A stretch of 24,364 nt of DNA, taken from assembly GCA_964396385.1 (NCBI GenBank), contig CAYNFH010000089.1, forward strand, positions 1-24,364. The letters are read 5' to 3'. The position numbers and the translations under genes are program-made. This DNA is from CAYNFH01 sp964396385. GTDB taxonomy: Bacteria; Armatimonadota; Chthonomonadetes; Chthonomonadales; CAJBBX01. Position 1 is the first letter of the stretch. Every line of letters starts with the position of its first letter. Below, in pieces: positions 1 to 7,202 of this stretch. Under the pieces are notes generated by a model, which did no database searches, was not told where the DNA came from, and worked only from the letters and a program-made list of their open reading frames with translations.

Positions 1-270
1 GGTGAGCCGCGCCTTGGCCGCGATAGCGGACAGCGGCGAGGGCCGGGCCCTGGGCAGCGCCGGACCTTGGTCCGTGCGCGCCAGACGTTGCGGCCGCAAT
101 TCGTCAATAACCATCAGTCGCCGGGAGACTCGGAACTCTGCCATCCCGGCAATCGACAAAGAGATGGGCGATCGCGGTCTCGTAACGGCCGCGTTCGCCG
201 TGTTTACTATCGATGGAAGGCGCGCGTCCCCCCGGCGCTAGGGCCGACACAACCACTCGGGGAAAGCTCT
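1..270. other. Upstream region without a supported gene
   Basis: Short open frames occur here (for example 2-241 on the plus strand and an in-frame extension of the protease back to 67), but they are arginine-rich, resemble no family I recognise and lack ribosome binding sites. The protease signal peptide begins only at 271, so the frame upstream of it is treated as non-coding leader. No terminator or RNA gene is visible. Confidence 0.5.
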
Positions 271-2511
271 ATGAATGTAATAGAACGTGCAACATGCCGT
301 GCTTGTCTAGTGCTCGGACTCGTGCTCACCATAGCGGCGCCAGCCGCGGCCGAGCTCCAGGTAGTCACCGTCAACGGCCACCAGGTGGTCGCTAACGAAG
401 CGTTGGTCCGTTTCCGCAATACCGCAGGGCCGCAGCTCCCACAGGACGCTCAGGCCGCGCTAGATGTAGATACCTGGAAGGGCATAGGGGGAAGCGGCTT
501 CATCCGCATACACTCGCGGAGCAAGACCGTGCCCGCTCTCATCCAGGCGCTCGCCACCCGGCCGGACGTACAGTACGCCGAGCCCAACTATGTGGTCCAC
601 GCCCGCAACACCCCCAACGACACCTACTTCAACCAGCAGTGGGCCATGCTCAACAACGGCCAGACCGTCAATGGAGATACCGGCACCAAGGGCGCCGACG
701 TGCGCGCCACCGCCGCGTGGGACCTGACCACGGGCGGCCGGAGTGTGGTGATCGCGGAGATAGATACCGGGATCTACTACACACACCCGGACCTGACGGC
801 CAACATGTGGTCGGCGCCCGCGGACTTCACGGTAAATATCGGCGGGCAGAGCATAACGTGCCACCAGGGCACCCACGGCTTCAACTCCATCCCGAACCCA
901 ACTGACCCGACTAACCCGACCTTCTACGACACCCCCATTGACGATGACGGCCACGGCAGCCACGTCGCCGGGATCATGGCGGCCTCCGGCAACAACGCCG
1001 TGGGCGTGGCCGGCATGAGCTGGACGGCCAGCGTCATGGCCTGTAAGTTCCTGGACTCTAATGGCAGCGGCGCCATCTCGGATGCCATCAACTGTATGGA
1101 GTTCGCCATCCAGGCCAAGGCGCATTTCGGCGGCAGCGCCAACGTGCGCATTCTCCAGAATAGCTGGGGCGGTCCGGACAACTCCCAGGCGCTGCTGGAC
1201 GAGATCAATAAGACGGCCAACAACGACATGCTCTTTGTAGTGGCTGCCGGCGAGGCCGGCGGCAGCCAAACAACCGGCATCAACGAGGATACGAGCCCCG
1301 GCTACCCCGAGGGCTTCAAGACTGCCAATATGATCTGCGTGACCGCCTCGGACAACAAGGATCAGCTTCCGAACTGGGCAGACTGGGGACCCGGCGTCGT
1401 TAATATGGCAGCGCCGGGGCAGGACATCTACTCCACCGTGATTCCTGACCTGACAAACTCCGCCCCTCACTATGCCTTCATGGACGGCACCTCTATGGCC
1501 GCGCCGTTCGTCTCGGGAACGGCCGCGCTGGTCCTCTCCATCTGTCCGCTCAGCACCGCTGACCTGAGAGCGGATCTGCTCTCCACCGTGGACCCGGTCT
1601 CGGCGTTCCACCTGATGACCTCGACCGGCGGACGGCTCAACGCGCTCAAGGCGGTGCAGGCGGCCGCCTTCCGCCCGCACGTGATGATGGCGACCGGCGC
1701 CGGCCAGGCGTCCCTCTGGAGCCTGGTGCGTCCGGGCGCCCTTGTCACCGACACCTACGGCCCGTATCCCGGCTGGACGGCCGCCGCCATGGCAACCGGA
1801 CCCACAGACCATCTGCCGCGGGTGCTGTGGCGCAACACCAACGGCGCCATCTCCCTCTGGACGGTGAACGGCCCCCAGAGCTTCACGTACCGGAACTACG
1901 GTCCTTATCCCGGCTGGACGGCGGCGTACCTGGCGGTGGGCACGGAAAACAAGCCGCGCATCCTCTGGATCTACGGCGCTACGCAGCAGATCTCCCTCTG
2001 GACTGTGCACGCGGACGGCACCTTCACAAACGATGACTACGGACCGTATTCGGGCTGGAGCGCGGGCGCCCTGGCCATGGGAGCGGACAACAACCCGCGC
2101 GTGCTCTGGCGCACAGCGGGCGGACAGCTATCGCTCTGGACCATCACCGCTCCGCACACCTTCAGCTACCTGGACTTCGGCCCGTATCCCGGCTGGTCGC
2201 CCAACCTGCTGGCTATGGGACCGGACGGGCGACCGTGGGTGCTCTGGCAGAATACGTCCGGCGGGCAGGTGAGCCTGTGGACAATCAACGGCCCAGGCAG
2301 CTTCAGCACGCAGGACTACGGCCCGTTCCCCGGCTGGTCTCCCCAGGCGCTGTCGGTGGACCCCAACGGGGATGCGCGCCTGCTGTGGGACAACGGCGGC
2401 ACCGTCTCCATCTGGAACATTACGTCGCCGGGCCACTTCGCCGTAGAGAACTACGGCCCGTTCGCCGGCTGGAGCGGGATTTCCCTCACGCCGGGAGTGG
2501 AGGGGCAGTAG
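271..2511 (+). CDS. Secreted S8 (subtilisin-like) serine protease with C-terminal GPYPGW repeat domain
   Basis: This is an exported subtilase of 746 residues. The ATG at 271 was chosen over upstream in-frame codons because a signal peptide starts there (MNVIERAT, a hydrophobic stretch, then APAAAE), with a purine-rich GGGGAAAG before it. Residues about 30-110 look like an inhibitor-type propeptide ending in DVQYAEPNYVVHA. The catalytic domain carries Asp165 (AEIDTG), His228 (GHGSHVAG) and Ser408 (DGTSMAAP). The usual oxyanion-hole asparagine of the AAGN motif is Glu here (VVAAGEAGG), which is unusual. Residues about 480-740 hold six repeats of 45-47 residues with SLW, (Y/F)GP(Y/F)xGW and RVLW motifs, probably a beta-propeller or carbohydrate/surface-binding domain. 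It likely digests extracellular protein. The gene stands alone and converges on the DUF2934 gene. Family assignment is firm; activity is uncertain because of the Glu. Confidence 0.93.
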   Translation: MNVIERATCRACLVLGLVLTIAAPAAAELQVVTVNGHQVVANEALVRFRNTAGPQLPQDAQAALDVDTWKGIGGSGFIRIHSRSKTVPALIQALATRPDVQYAEPNYVVHARNTPNDTYFNQQWAMLNNGQTVNGDTGTKGADVRATAAWDLTTGGRSVVIAEIDTGIYYTHPDLTANMWSAPADFTVNIGGQSITCHQGTHGFNSIPNPTDPTNPTFYDTPIDDDGHGSHVAGIMAASGNNAVGVAGMSWTASVMACKFLDSNGSGAISDAINCMEFAIQAKAHFGGSANVRILQNSWGGPDNSQALLDEINKTANNDMLFVVAAGEAGGSQTTGINEDTSPGYPEGFKTANMICVTASDNKDQLPNWADWGPGVVNMAAPGQDIYSTVIPDLTNSAPHYAFMDGTSMAAPFVSGTAALVLSICPLSTADLRADLLSTVDPVSAFHLMTSTGGRLNALKAVQAAAFRPHVMMATGAGQASLWSLVRPGALVTDTYGPYPGWTAAAMATGPTDHLPRVLWRNTNGAISLWTVNGPQSFTYRNYGPYPGWTAAYLAVGTENKPRILWIYGATQQISLWTVHADGTFTNDDYGPYSGWSAGALAMGADNNPRVLWRTAGGQLSLWTITAPHTFSYLDFGPYPGWSPNLLAMGPDGRPWVLWQNTSGGQVSLWTINGPGSFSTQDYGPFPGWSPQALSVDPNGDARLLWDNGGTVSIWNITSPGHFAVENYGPFAGWSGISLTPGVEGQ
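1708..2490 (+). repeat. Six tandem protein repeats of 45-47 codons in the protease
   Basis: The GP(Y/F)xGW motif recurs with its leading aromatic codon at 1756, 1897, 2038, 2176, 2317 and 2452. Spacings are 141, 141, 138, 141 and 135 bases. Each unit has the order SLW, then an aromatic-GP-aromatic-x-GW core, then a P-R-V-L-W-like strand. This is consistent with a six-bladed propeller. The repeats differ in sequence, so they are old or under selection for divergence. Confidence 0.85.
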
Positions 2512-2519
2512 GCGCGATT

Positions 2520-2547
2520 CACCACGAGGGCACAAAGATACGAAGGT
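2520..2547. repeat. Octamer-like repeat (CACCACGA type)
   Basis: The stretch reads as degenerate 8-bp units (CACCACGA, GGGCACAA, AGATACGA, then AGG). A close relative of the same motif occurs at 17666-17691 and its complement at 17711-17727. It therefore belongs to a dispersed short-repeat family, not to the protease gene. Confidence 0.6.
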
Positions 2548-2584
2548 CTTTGAGCTGATCGCGTTCGTTCGAGAGCTATAACGA

Positions 2585-2622
2585 GGAGGGGCCGCCGAAT
2601 CCCGGGATTCGGCGGCCCCTCC
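2585..2622. terminator. Perfect 38-bp palindrome, likely bidirectional terminator
   Basis: All 19 base pairs match around the centre at 2603/2604, starting GGAGGGGCCGCC. It lies between the convergent protease (ends 2511) and DUF2934 gene (ends 2646). There is no long T tract on either side, so termination is inferred from position and stem strength. A protein-binding site is the alternative. Confidence 0.6.
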
Positions 2623-2645
2623 AGTTCGAAAGTAGGGTCCGGTTG

Positions 2646-3065
2646 CTATGCGCGGGCCTTGGAGCGCGCGGACGCCTTCGCGGCCGGCTTGGGAGCCGCA
2701 GGCTTCTTCGCGGCGGCGGGCTTGGCGGCAGGCTTGGCTGCAGGCCTGGCAGCCGGCTTCGCGGAGGCCTGAGCCTTTGCGGGAGCAGCCTTGGGTGAAG
2801 CAGCCTTGGCCGGAGCGGCCTTAGGCGCGGCGGCCTTCGCAGCCGGCTTGGCGGGCTCCGCCTTGGCGGCGGGCTTCTTCGCCGCGCGATGCAGCTCGCG
2901 CTCCGCCTGGAGCCAGTCGTCCAGCTCGCGGCCCTGCTGGCCGTGCTTGAGCCAGAGAGAGTACGCGCGGCGCGCAATCTGGTCCTGGCCGATCTTCTTG
3001 GCCTTGTTCGCGGCGGCCTTCGGTTGGGCCTTGCCCGCCTGGTTCGTCTTCGCAGCAGTCGGCAT
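2646..3065 (-). CDS. DUF2934 protein with histone H1-like Lys/Ala/Pro-rich tail
   Basis: The product is a 139-residue basic protein. Residues about 29-60 (IARRAYSLWLKHG, then LDDWLQAERELH) match the DUF2934 pattern, a short helical domain of unknown function. The rest is almost entirely K, A and P repeats of the PAAKPAAK type, like eukaryotic H1 tails and bacterial AlgP/HctB-like proteins. Such tails bind nucleic acid non-specifically, so a nucleoid-associated role is plausible; this is inferred from composition. The ATG is preceded by AAAGGGA about 9 bases upstream. The gene follows wecB in the same direction with a 99-base gap that contains a small hairpin. The 3' end faces the 38-bp palindrome. 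Low-complexity tails like this often vary in length between strains. Confidence 0.85.
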   Translation of the reverse strand: MPTAAKTNQAGKAQPKAAANKAKKIGQDQIARRAYSLWLKHGQQGRELDDWLQAERELHRAAKKPAAKAEPAKPAAKAAAPKAAPAKAASPKAAPAKAQASAKPAARPAAKPAAKPAAAKKPAAPKPAAKASARSKARA

Positions 3066-3164
3066 CCTGATTTATCCCTTTCGGTTCGACGCTTAAAGGT
3101 GTGGGCGCTCGCCCCACTTTATCGTCGGCAGAGGCCGGTATTTTCTTCAGGGTGGGCCGCGAAA

Positions 3165-4277
3165 TCACTCCTCCAGCAGGGCATCCACGATCCGTTGCGC
3201 CGCCCGGCCGTCTCCGTACGGGTTCTCTCCGGTGGCCATCCGGGCGTGCGCCGCAGCATCCCGTAGCAGCAGCGCCGCCTCCGCCACGATCCGCTCCCGG
3301 TCCGTGCCCACCAGCTTGACCACGCCCGCGTCCACCCCCTCCGGCCGTTCCGTGGTCTCCCGCATCACCAGGGCGGGCACCCGCAGTCCCGGCGCCTCCT
3401 CCTGGATCCCGCCGGAATCGGTCAGGATGAGGGAGGAGCGCTTCATGAGCTGCACCAGGGAGAGATAGTCCAGCGGCTCGATGAGGTAGACGTTGTCCAG
3501 CCCGGCCAGGATCTCCGACACGGGCGCGCGGACGTTGGGGTTCAGGTGGACTGGGTAGACGAACTGGACTCCCTCGCCGGCGAACGCGCTCGCCAGCTCC
3601 CGGATGGCCAGGCAGAGCTCCCGGAACGGCTCGCCAAAGCTTTCGCGCCGGTGCGCGGTGATAAGCACGATGCGCCGATCCGTGGGAATGGCGGCCAGGG
3701 GCCCCGCGCTCCAATCGTACTGCCGTCCGGCCACCTGTTGCAGCGCGTCGATCACCGTATTGCCTGTCACGCGGATGGCCGAATCCCGGTAACCCTCCCC
3801 CAGCAGCGTCTGGCGGGAGCGCTCCGTGGGGCAGAAGAAGAGGTCGGACATCGCATCCGCCAGTCTGCGGTTGATCTCTTCCGGGAAGGGCCGGTGCTTA
3901 TCCCCGGTGCGCAGGCCGGCCTCCACGTGGCCGAAGCGGACGCGATGGTAGAAGGAGACCAGGGAGGCGGCCAGTACGGTGGTGGTATCTCCCTGCGCCA
4001 GCACCCAGTCCGGCTTTACCTCGTGGATCACGCCGTCCAGGCCGGTAATGAGGTTGGCGGTCAGGCGCGAGAGCGTCTGGTTCGGCTCCATGAGCGCGAG
4101 ATCGTAGTCCGTCCGGATGGCAAATAGCTCCAGCACCTGGTCCAGCATCTCCCGGTGCTGGCCGGTGGAGCAGACCACGGAGCGTATACTGCCGGACCGG
4201 CGCTCCAGCTCCTGGACCACGGGCGCCATCTTGATAGCCTCCGGCCGTGTGCCGAAGACGCTGAGGACGGTAAGCAT
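3165..4277 (-). CDS. wecB: UDP-N-acetylglucosamine 2-epimerase (non-hydrolysing)
   Basis: This enzyme interconverts UDP-GlcNAc and UDP-ManNAc in the cytoplasm and supplies ManNAc for surface polysaccharide. The 370-residue length is normal for the family. The N-terminal Rossmann start is VFGTRPEAIKMAP. Catalytic and binding residues visible by comparison with E. coli WecB are Asp97 (AQGDTTT), Glu119 (HVEAGLRTGD), the Glu133/Glu134 pair (PFPEEINRR) and His209 (ITAHRRESFGEP). The C-terminal UDP-binding part contains LTDSGGIQEEAP. The ATG at 4277 matches the family start exactly, yet its leader is a GGTTGAA heptamer array, so no Shine-Dalgarno sequence is visible. No other polysaccharide genes are adjacent, so the pathway end product cannot be read from context. 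Confidence 0.96.
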   Translation of the reverse strand: MLTVLSVFGTRPEAIKMAPVVQELERRSGSIRSVVCSTGQHREMLDQVLELFAIRTDYDLALMEPNQTLSRLTANLITGLDGVIHEVKPDWVLAQGDTTTVLAASLVSFYHRVRFGHVEAGLRTGDKHRPFPEEINRRLADAMSDLFFCPTERSRQTLLGEGYRDSAIRVTGNTVIDALQQVAGRQYDWSAGPLAAIPTDRRIVLITAHRRESFGEPFRELCLAIRELASAFAGEGVQFVYPVHLNPNVRAPVSEILAGLDNVYLIEPLDYLSLVQLMKRSSLILTDSGGIQEEAPGLRVPALVMRETTERPEGVDAGVVKLVGTDRERIVAEAALLLRDAAAHARMATGENPYGDGRAAQRIVDALLEE

Positions 4278-4283
4278 GGGATT

Positions 4284-4318
4284 AGTTGAAGGTTGAAGGT
4301 TGAAAGTTGAAGGTTTGG
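4284..4318. repeat. Heptamer array, unit GGTTGAA
   Basis: Five consecutive 7-bp units read AGTTGAA, GGTTGAA, GGTTGAA, AGTTGAA and GGTTTGG. The array begins 7 bases upstream of the wecB start codon (minus strand). The same unit in the opposite orientation (CTTCAAC) forms the array at 8695-8722. Confidence 0.85.
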
Positions 4319-4394
4319 GCGGCCGGAGCAGGCCCGGCCAGGCAACATTACCAGGCCCCTACCCCGCCACATTACGGAAGAACCCACCTGAAAT

Positions 4395-4429
4395 TCGGTG
4401 ATTGGTGATTGGTGATAGGTGATAAGTCC
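4395..4429. repeat. Heptamer array, unit TTGGTGA
   Basis: Five 7-bp units read TCGGTGA, TTGGTGA, TTGGTGA, TAGGTGA and TAAGTCC. It sits in the divergent region between wecB and the amidase and differs in unit sequence from the arrays on either side. Confidence 0.85.
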
Positions 4430-4436
4430 GGAATCC

Positions 4437-4471
4437 GGCTCTCACCTCTCACCTCTCACCTCTCACCTTCA
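4437..4471. repeat. Heptamer array, unit ACCTCTC
   Basis: Five 7-bp units read GGCTCTC, ACCTCTC three times, and ACCTTCA. The array ends 16 bases before the amidase start codon, next to its ribosome binding site. Confidence 0.85.
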
Positions 4472-4487
4472 CTGAAAGGTGGTGCGG

Positions 4488-5417
4488 ATGCAGGCGCGAT
4501 TCTTCCGGCAGGCGGCCTACGCGGGCCTCTGCACAATCTTCCTCTTTGCGGGCGCATCTCCTGCCCAGCTTCACCGGGATAGGAAAGAAGAGGCCGGGCC
4601 GATCCAGCAGGCGGAGCGCGTGGACGCGGGCGACGGCATCACAGTGGTGCTGGTTGTAAGAACGACGAGAGACGGGAGACGGAAGACGGACGGATTCCCG
4701 ATTCGGGTCCAGCTCCCAGCGCCAAACGCCCAACGCCCAACGCAAGTCTCACGACTCACGACTCACGACTCACGACTCAGTCTGTCTCCCGTCCACCGTC
4801 ATCCGTCGCGCTTTGCGTCACGTCTGAACGGCCTCACCATCGTGGTCGATCCCGGGCATGGCGGGAGCACGGGATTGAACCCGACGGGATGCTCGTCCGT
4901 GGTCCACGGCCGGAGGGTCTACGAGAAGGACCTGACGCTGAGCATCGCCAAGCGGCTCCGCCGGCAGCTTGCGCAGGCCGGCGCCAACGTGCTGATGACG
5001 CGCACGACGGACGTGCCGGTCACTCTGCGTGACCGCTCCGCCCTGGCCAACGACAACGACGCTGCAGTCTTCCTGAGCGTGCACATAGACTACTCGCCCG
5101 TTCCGAACGCGGCCTCGGGCACCACCTCCTACTACCATATGGACAACGCGCAGGCCCACCATCTCGCCAAGTGTGTCGTGGACGCCGTGACGCAGGTGAG
5201 CGGCCTGCCCAGCCGCGGCGCGCGCTCCGACCGCGTGCTCTACGCCAGCGGCCTGGGCGTGCTGCGGGGTAGCCACGTACCCGCGACGCTGGTGGAAGTA
5301 GGCTACCTCAATAACGGGCGTGACCAGGCGAAGCTGGTGGATCCGGACTTCCAGGAGCGGGTTGCCGAAGCCATGGCCGCCGGCCTGGAGCGGTACGTCG
5401 CCGAGTACGCGCAGTAG
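4488..5417 (+). CDS. N-acetylmuramoyl-L-alanine amidase (Amidase_3), exported
   Basis: This zinc enzyme cleaves the amide bond between MurNAc and the stem peptide in peptidoglycan. The ATG at 4488 has AAGGTGG at the right spacing; the in-frame GTG at 4479 lies inside that site. Of 309 residues, 1-28 form a signal peptide (ending ASPAQL). Residues about 112-309 are the Amidase_3 domain, with zinc ligands His124 (VVDPGHGG), Glu146 (VYEKDL) and His199 (SVHIDY) and catalytic Glu270 (TLVEVGYLNN). Residues about 58-107 are a low-complexity linker encoded by four different 7-bp repeat arrays (4662-4806). The linker therefore appears repeat-derived and is probably a disordered spacer. It is followed in the same direction by the Gfo/Idh/MocA gene after 65 bases. 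Likely role: cell-wall turnover or cell separation. The catalytic set is complete. Confidence 0.93.
   Translation: MQARFFRQAAYAGLCTIFLFAGASPAQLHRDRKEEAGPIQQAERVDAGDGITVVLVVRTTRDGRRKTDGFPIRVQLPAPNAQRPTQVSRLTTHDSRLSLSPVHRHPSRFASRLNGLTIVVDPGHGGSTGLNPTGCSSVVHGRRVYEKDLTLSIAKRLRRQLAQAGANVLMTRTTDVPVTLRDRSALANDNDAAVFLSVHIDYSPVPNAASGTTSYYHMDNAQAHHLAKCVVDAVTQVSGLPSRGARSDRVLYASGLGVLRGSHVPATLVEVGYLNNGRDQAKLVDPDFQERVAEAMAAGLERYVAEYAQ
4662..4806. repeat. Four successive heptamer arrays inside the amidase gene
   Basis: The arrays are: GAGACGG-type units (4662-4696); CAACGCC-type units (4710-4744); ACGACTC four times (4751-4778); and (C/T)NCCCGT/CCACCGT-type units (4786-4806). Each array has its own unit, and the period is 7 bases. 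The reading frame stays open across all of them. Confidence 0.8.
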
Positions 5418-5482
5418 GAACTCCGGGCAGGCGAGGTGAATAGTTGGCGGCCGTCACTCTAGGAAGTACGAGGAACCGTGGT

Positions 5483-6841
5483 ATGGCAAGTGATAGGCTC
5501 TCGCGGAGAGCGTTTGTTCAGCGCGCGGCGGTGGCCGCGGCGGGCATGGCGGGATTCCCGCTGGTGGTGCCGGCATCGGCGCTCGGGCGGGACGGGAAGG
5601 TGGCGCCCAGCAACCGGATCACCATGGGCTTCATCGGCACCGGCAACCAGGGCACCAACGACCTGCGGGCCTTCCTGGAGGACGAGCGCGTCCAGGTGGT
5701 GGCGGTGTGCGACGTAAACCGGGAGAGCCCCGGCTACTGGGACGGGGCGGTGGCCGGGCGGGAGCCGGCTCGCCGCCTGGTGGACGCCCACTACGCCGCC
5801 CACTCGGAGTCCGGCACGTCCAAGGGGTGCGTGGCGTACACGGACTTCCGCGAGCTCCTGGGCCGCAAGGACATCGACGCCGTCGAGATCGCAACACCGG
5901 ACCACTGGCACTGCATCCCCGTGCTGGCGGCGGTACACGCCAGGAAGGACATCTACTGCCAGAAGCCGCTCGCCCTCACCATTGTAGAGGGCCGCGCCAT
6001 GAGCGACGCGGTTCGCAAGCACAAGCGAATCTTCCAGACCGGCAGCCAGCAGCGCTCCGACCCGAACTTCCGCCGCGCGTGCGAGCTGGTGCGCAACGGC
6101 CGCATCGGCACGCTGCACACCGTGCGCGTGGGGCTGCCGGGCGACAGGCCGGACTACGGCCATACGGGGGACCGCAAGCAGCCGGAGCCGGTGCCGGACG
6201 GGTTCGACTATGAGACCTGGCTAGGCCCTGCGCCCCAGGCTCCGTACGCGCCGGCGCGCTGCCACGTGAACTTCCGCTGGATCTTCGACTACTCCGGCGG
6301 CCAGGTGACAGACTGGGGCGCGCATCACGTGGACTGCGCCCAGTGGGGCATGGGCACGGAGGATACCGGACCGGTGGAGATCCGGAATGCTCGCGGGCTC
6401 TTTCCACCCGACCCGCTCTGGAACACCGCCACGGAGTTCAGCTTTGAGGCGCTCTATCAGAACGGCGTCCGGATGATCGTCTCCAACAAGGAGCGCGGCG
6501 GCGTTACCTGGGAAGGCCAGTTCGGCAAGGTATGGGCGAACCGCGGCGTCTACGAGACCGAGCCGGCCAGCCTCAAGACCAGCGAAATTGGGCCTAAGGA
6601 CACGCACCCCTACGAGAGCAGCAACCACTACCGTAACTTCATCGACTGCGTGATCTCCCGCAAGGAGCCGGCCGCGTCGGTGGAGACGGCGCACCGGTCG
6701 GTTACCGTCTGCCATCTCGGCAACATCGCTATGCGGATGGGCGTGTCCAGCCTAGGCTGGGATCCCACCCTGGAGCGCTTTGCCGACGACGAGGCGAACA
6801 AGTATCTCCGCCGCCCCTACCGCGCCCCCTGGAAGATGTAG
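5483..6841 (+). CDS. Tat-exported Gfo/Idh/MocA family oxidoreductase
   Basis: This is an NAD(P)-dependent oxidoreductase of sugars, inositols or related polyols; the substrate cannot be read from sequence. The ATG at 5483 is preferred over a TTG at 5444 because it gives a clean twin-arginine signal (SRRAFVQRAAVAAAG, residues 7-21) and has GAGGAA upstream. The mature part has a Rossmann motif G52-x-G54-x-x-G57 (GFIGTGNQG), a CQKPL motif at 159-163 in place of the usual EKP, with the catalytic Lys161 kept, and DWGAHHVD at 277-284 in the C-terminal domain. The length of 452 residues is normal for the Tat-exported subgroup common in Planctomycetota and relatives. An exported NAD-dependent enzyme implies that the cofactor is loaded before transport, as in glucose-fructose oxidoreductase. 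Confidence 0.93.
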   Translation: MASDRLSRRAFVQRAAVAAAGMAGFPLVVPASALGRDGKVAPSNRITMGFIGTGNQGTNDLRAFLEDERVQVVAVCDVNRESPGYWDGAVAGREPARRLVDAHYAAHSESGTSKGCVAYTDFRELLGRKDIDAVEIATPDHWHCIPVLAAVHARKDIYCQKPLALTIVEGRAMSDAVRKHKRIFQTGSQQRSDPNFRRACELVRNGRIGTLHTVRVGLPGDRPDYGHTGDRKQPEPVPDGFDYETWLGPAPQAPYAPARCHVNFRWIFDYSGGQVTDWGAHHVDCAQWGMGTEDTGPVEIRNARGLFPPDPLWNTATEFSFEALYQNGVRMIVSNKERGGVTWEGQFGKVWANRGVYETEPASLKTSEIGPKDTHPYESSNHYRNFIDCVISRKEPAASVETAHRSVTVCHLGNIAMRMGVSSLGWDPTLERFADDEANKYLRRPYRAPWKM

Positions 6842-6856
6842 CGGACCGGTAAAACG

Positions 6857-7111
6857 CTACTGGAGGGGCCGGGCGCGGTCCCGGCCCTGTTCGTTAAACT
6901 CCGGTTCTCCGTGCCATTCGGCTTCCTTAAAGTCCTCAAGAGTCGACATCTTGCCTGACTTGTACTTGCCTGGCTGGAGATACCGAGGTTCTGGTCCCGA
7001 TGAGTCCTCCGGGTAAAGGACTACCCGAACGCGGCCCTCCGGCAGTCCCTCCGGCTGCTCCAGGAGCTCCAGTTTGCCTTCCTTGTAAATTCCCTCCACC
7101 ACAGCTACCAT
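6857..7111 (-). CDS. AF2212-like / DUF104-type small protein (possible antitoxin)
   Basis: The product is an 84-residue protein. Its N-terminal half, with VEGIYKEGKLELLEQ and LPEGRVRVVL, matches the AF2212-like (DUF104) beta-strand pattern found in antitoxins and orphan relatives. The start at 7111 has a strong GGAGG eight or nine bases upstream; longer in-frame starts (7159, 7282) lack this and overlap the divergent gene. The C-terminal part has a STLEDFKEAEWHGEPEF segment that I associate with small uncharacterised proteins rather than classic VapB. No PIN-domain toxin lies next to it, so a toxin-antitoxin role is not supported here. It is divergent from the DUF4380 gene, with 91 bases between their start codons. 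Confidence 0.7.
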   Translation of the reverse strand: MVAVVEGIYKEGKLELLEQPEGLPEGRVRVVLYPEDSSGPEPRYLQPGKYKSGKMSTLEDFKEAEWHGEPEFNEQGRDRARPLQ

Positions 7112-7202
7112 CGCGGACACCTCCGTCTTGGCGCCGGCCCGTTGTGCGCCATACTGCATTATACGGAATCCCTTCTGGCGAAGCCACACGTGAGGTGCAA
7201 AC

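Noticed and set aside
2..241. 79-codon plus-strand open frame at the left edge
   Set aside because: No ribosome binding site, Arg/Ser-rich, no family resemblance.
460..2010. Long minus-strand open frame opposite the protease
   Set aside because: It mirrors the protease codons in GC-rich DNA, is rich in Arg/Gly/Val/His, and has no domain.
2821..3714. Long minus-strand frame overlapping wecB and the DUF2934 gene
   Set aside because: Out of frame with two well-supported genes and of biased composition.
4284..4471. CRISPR array
   Set aside because: Repeat units are 7 bases with no spacers and differ between neighbouring arrays; no cas genes are present.
6857..7111. Complete toxin-antitoxin locus with the AF2212-like gene
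   Set aside because: No PIN or other toxin gene is adjacent on either side.
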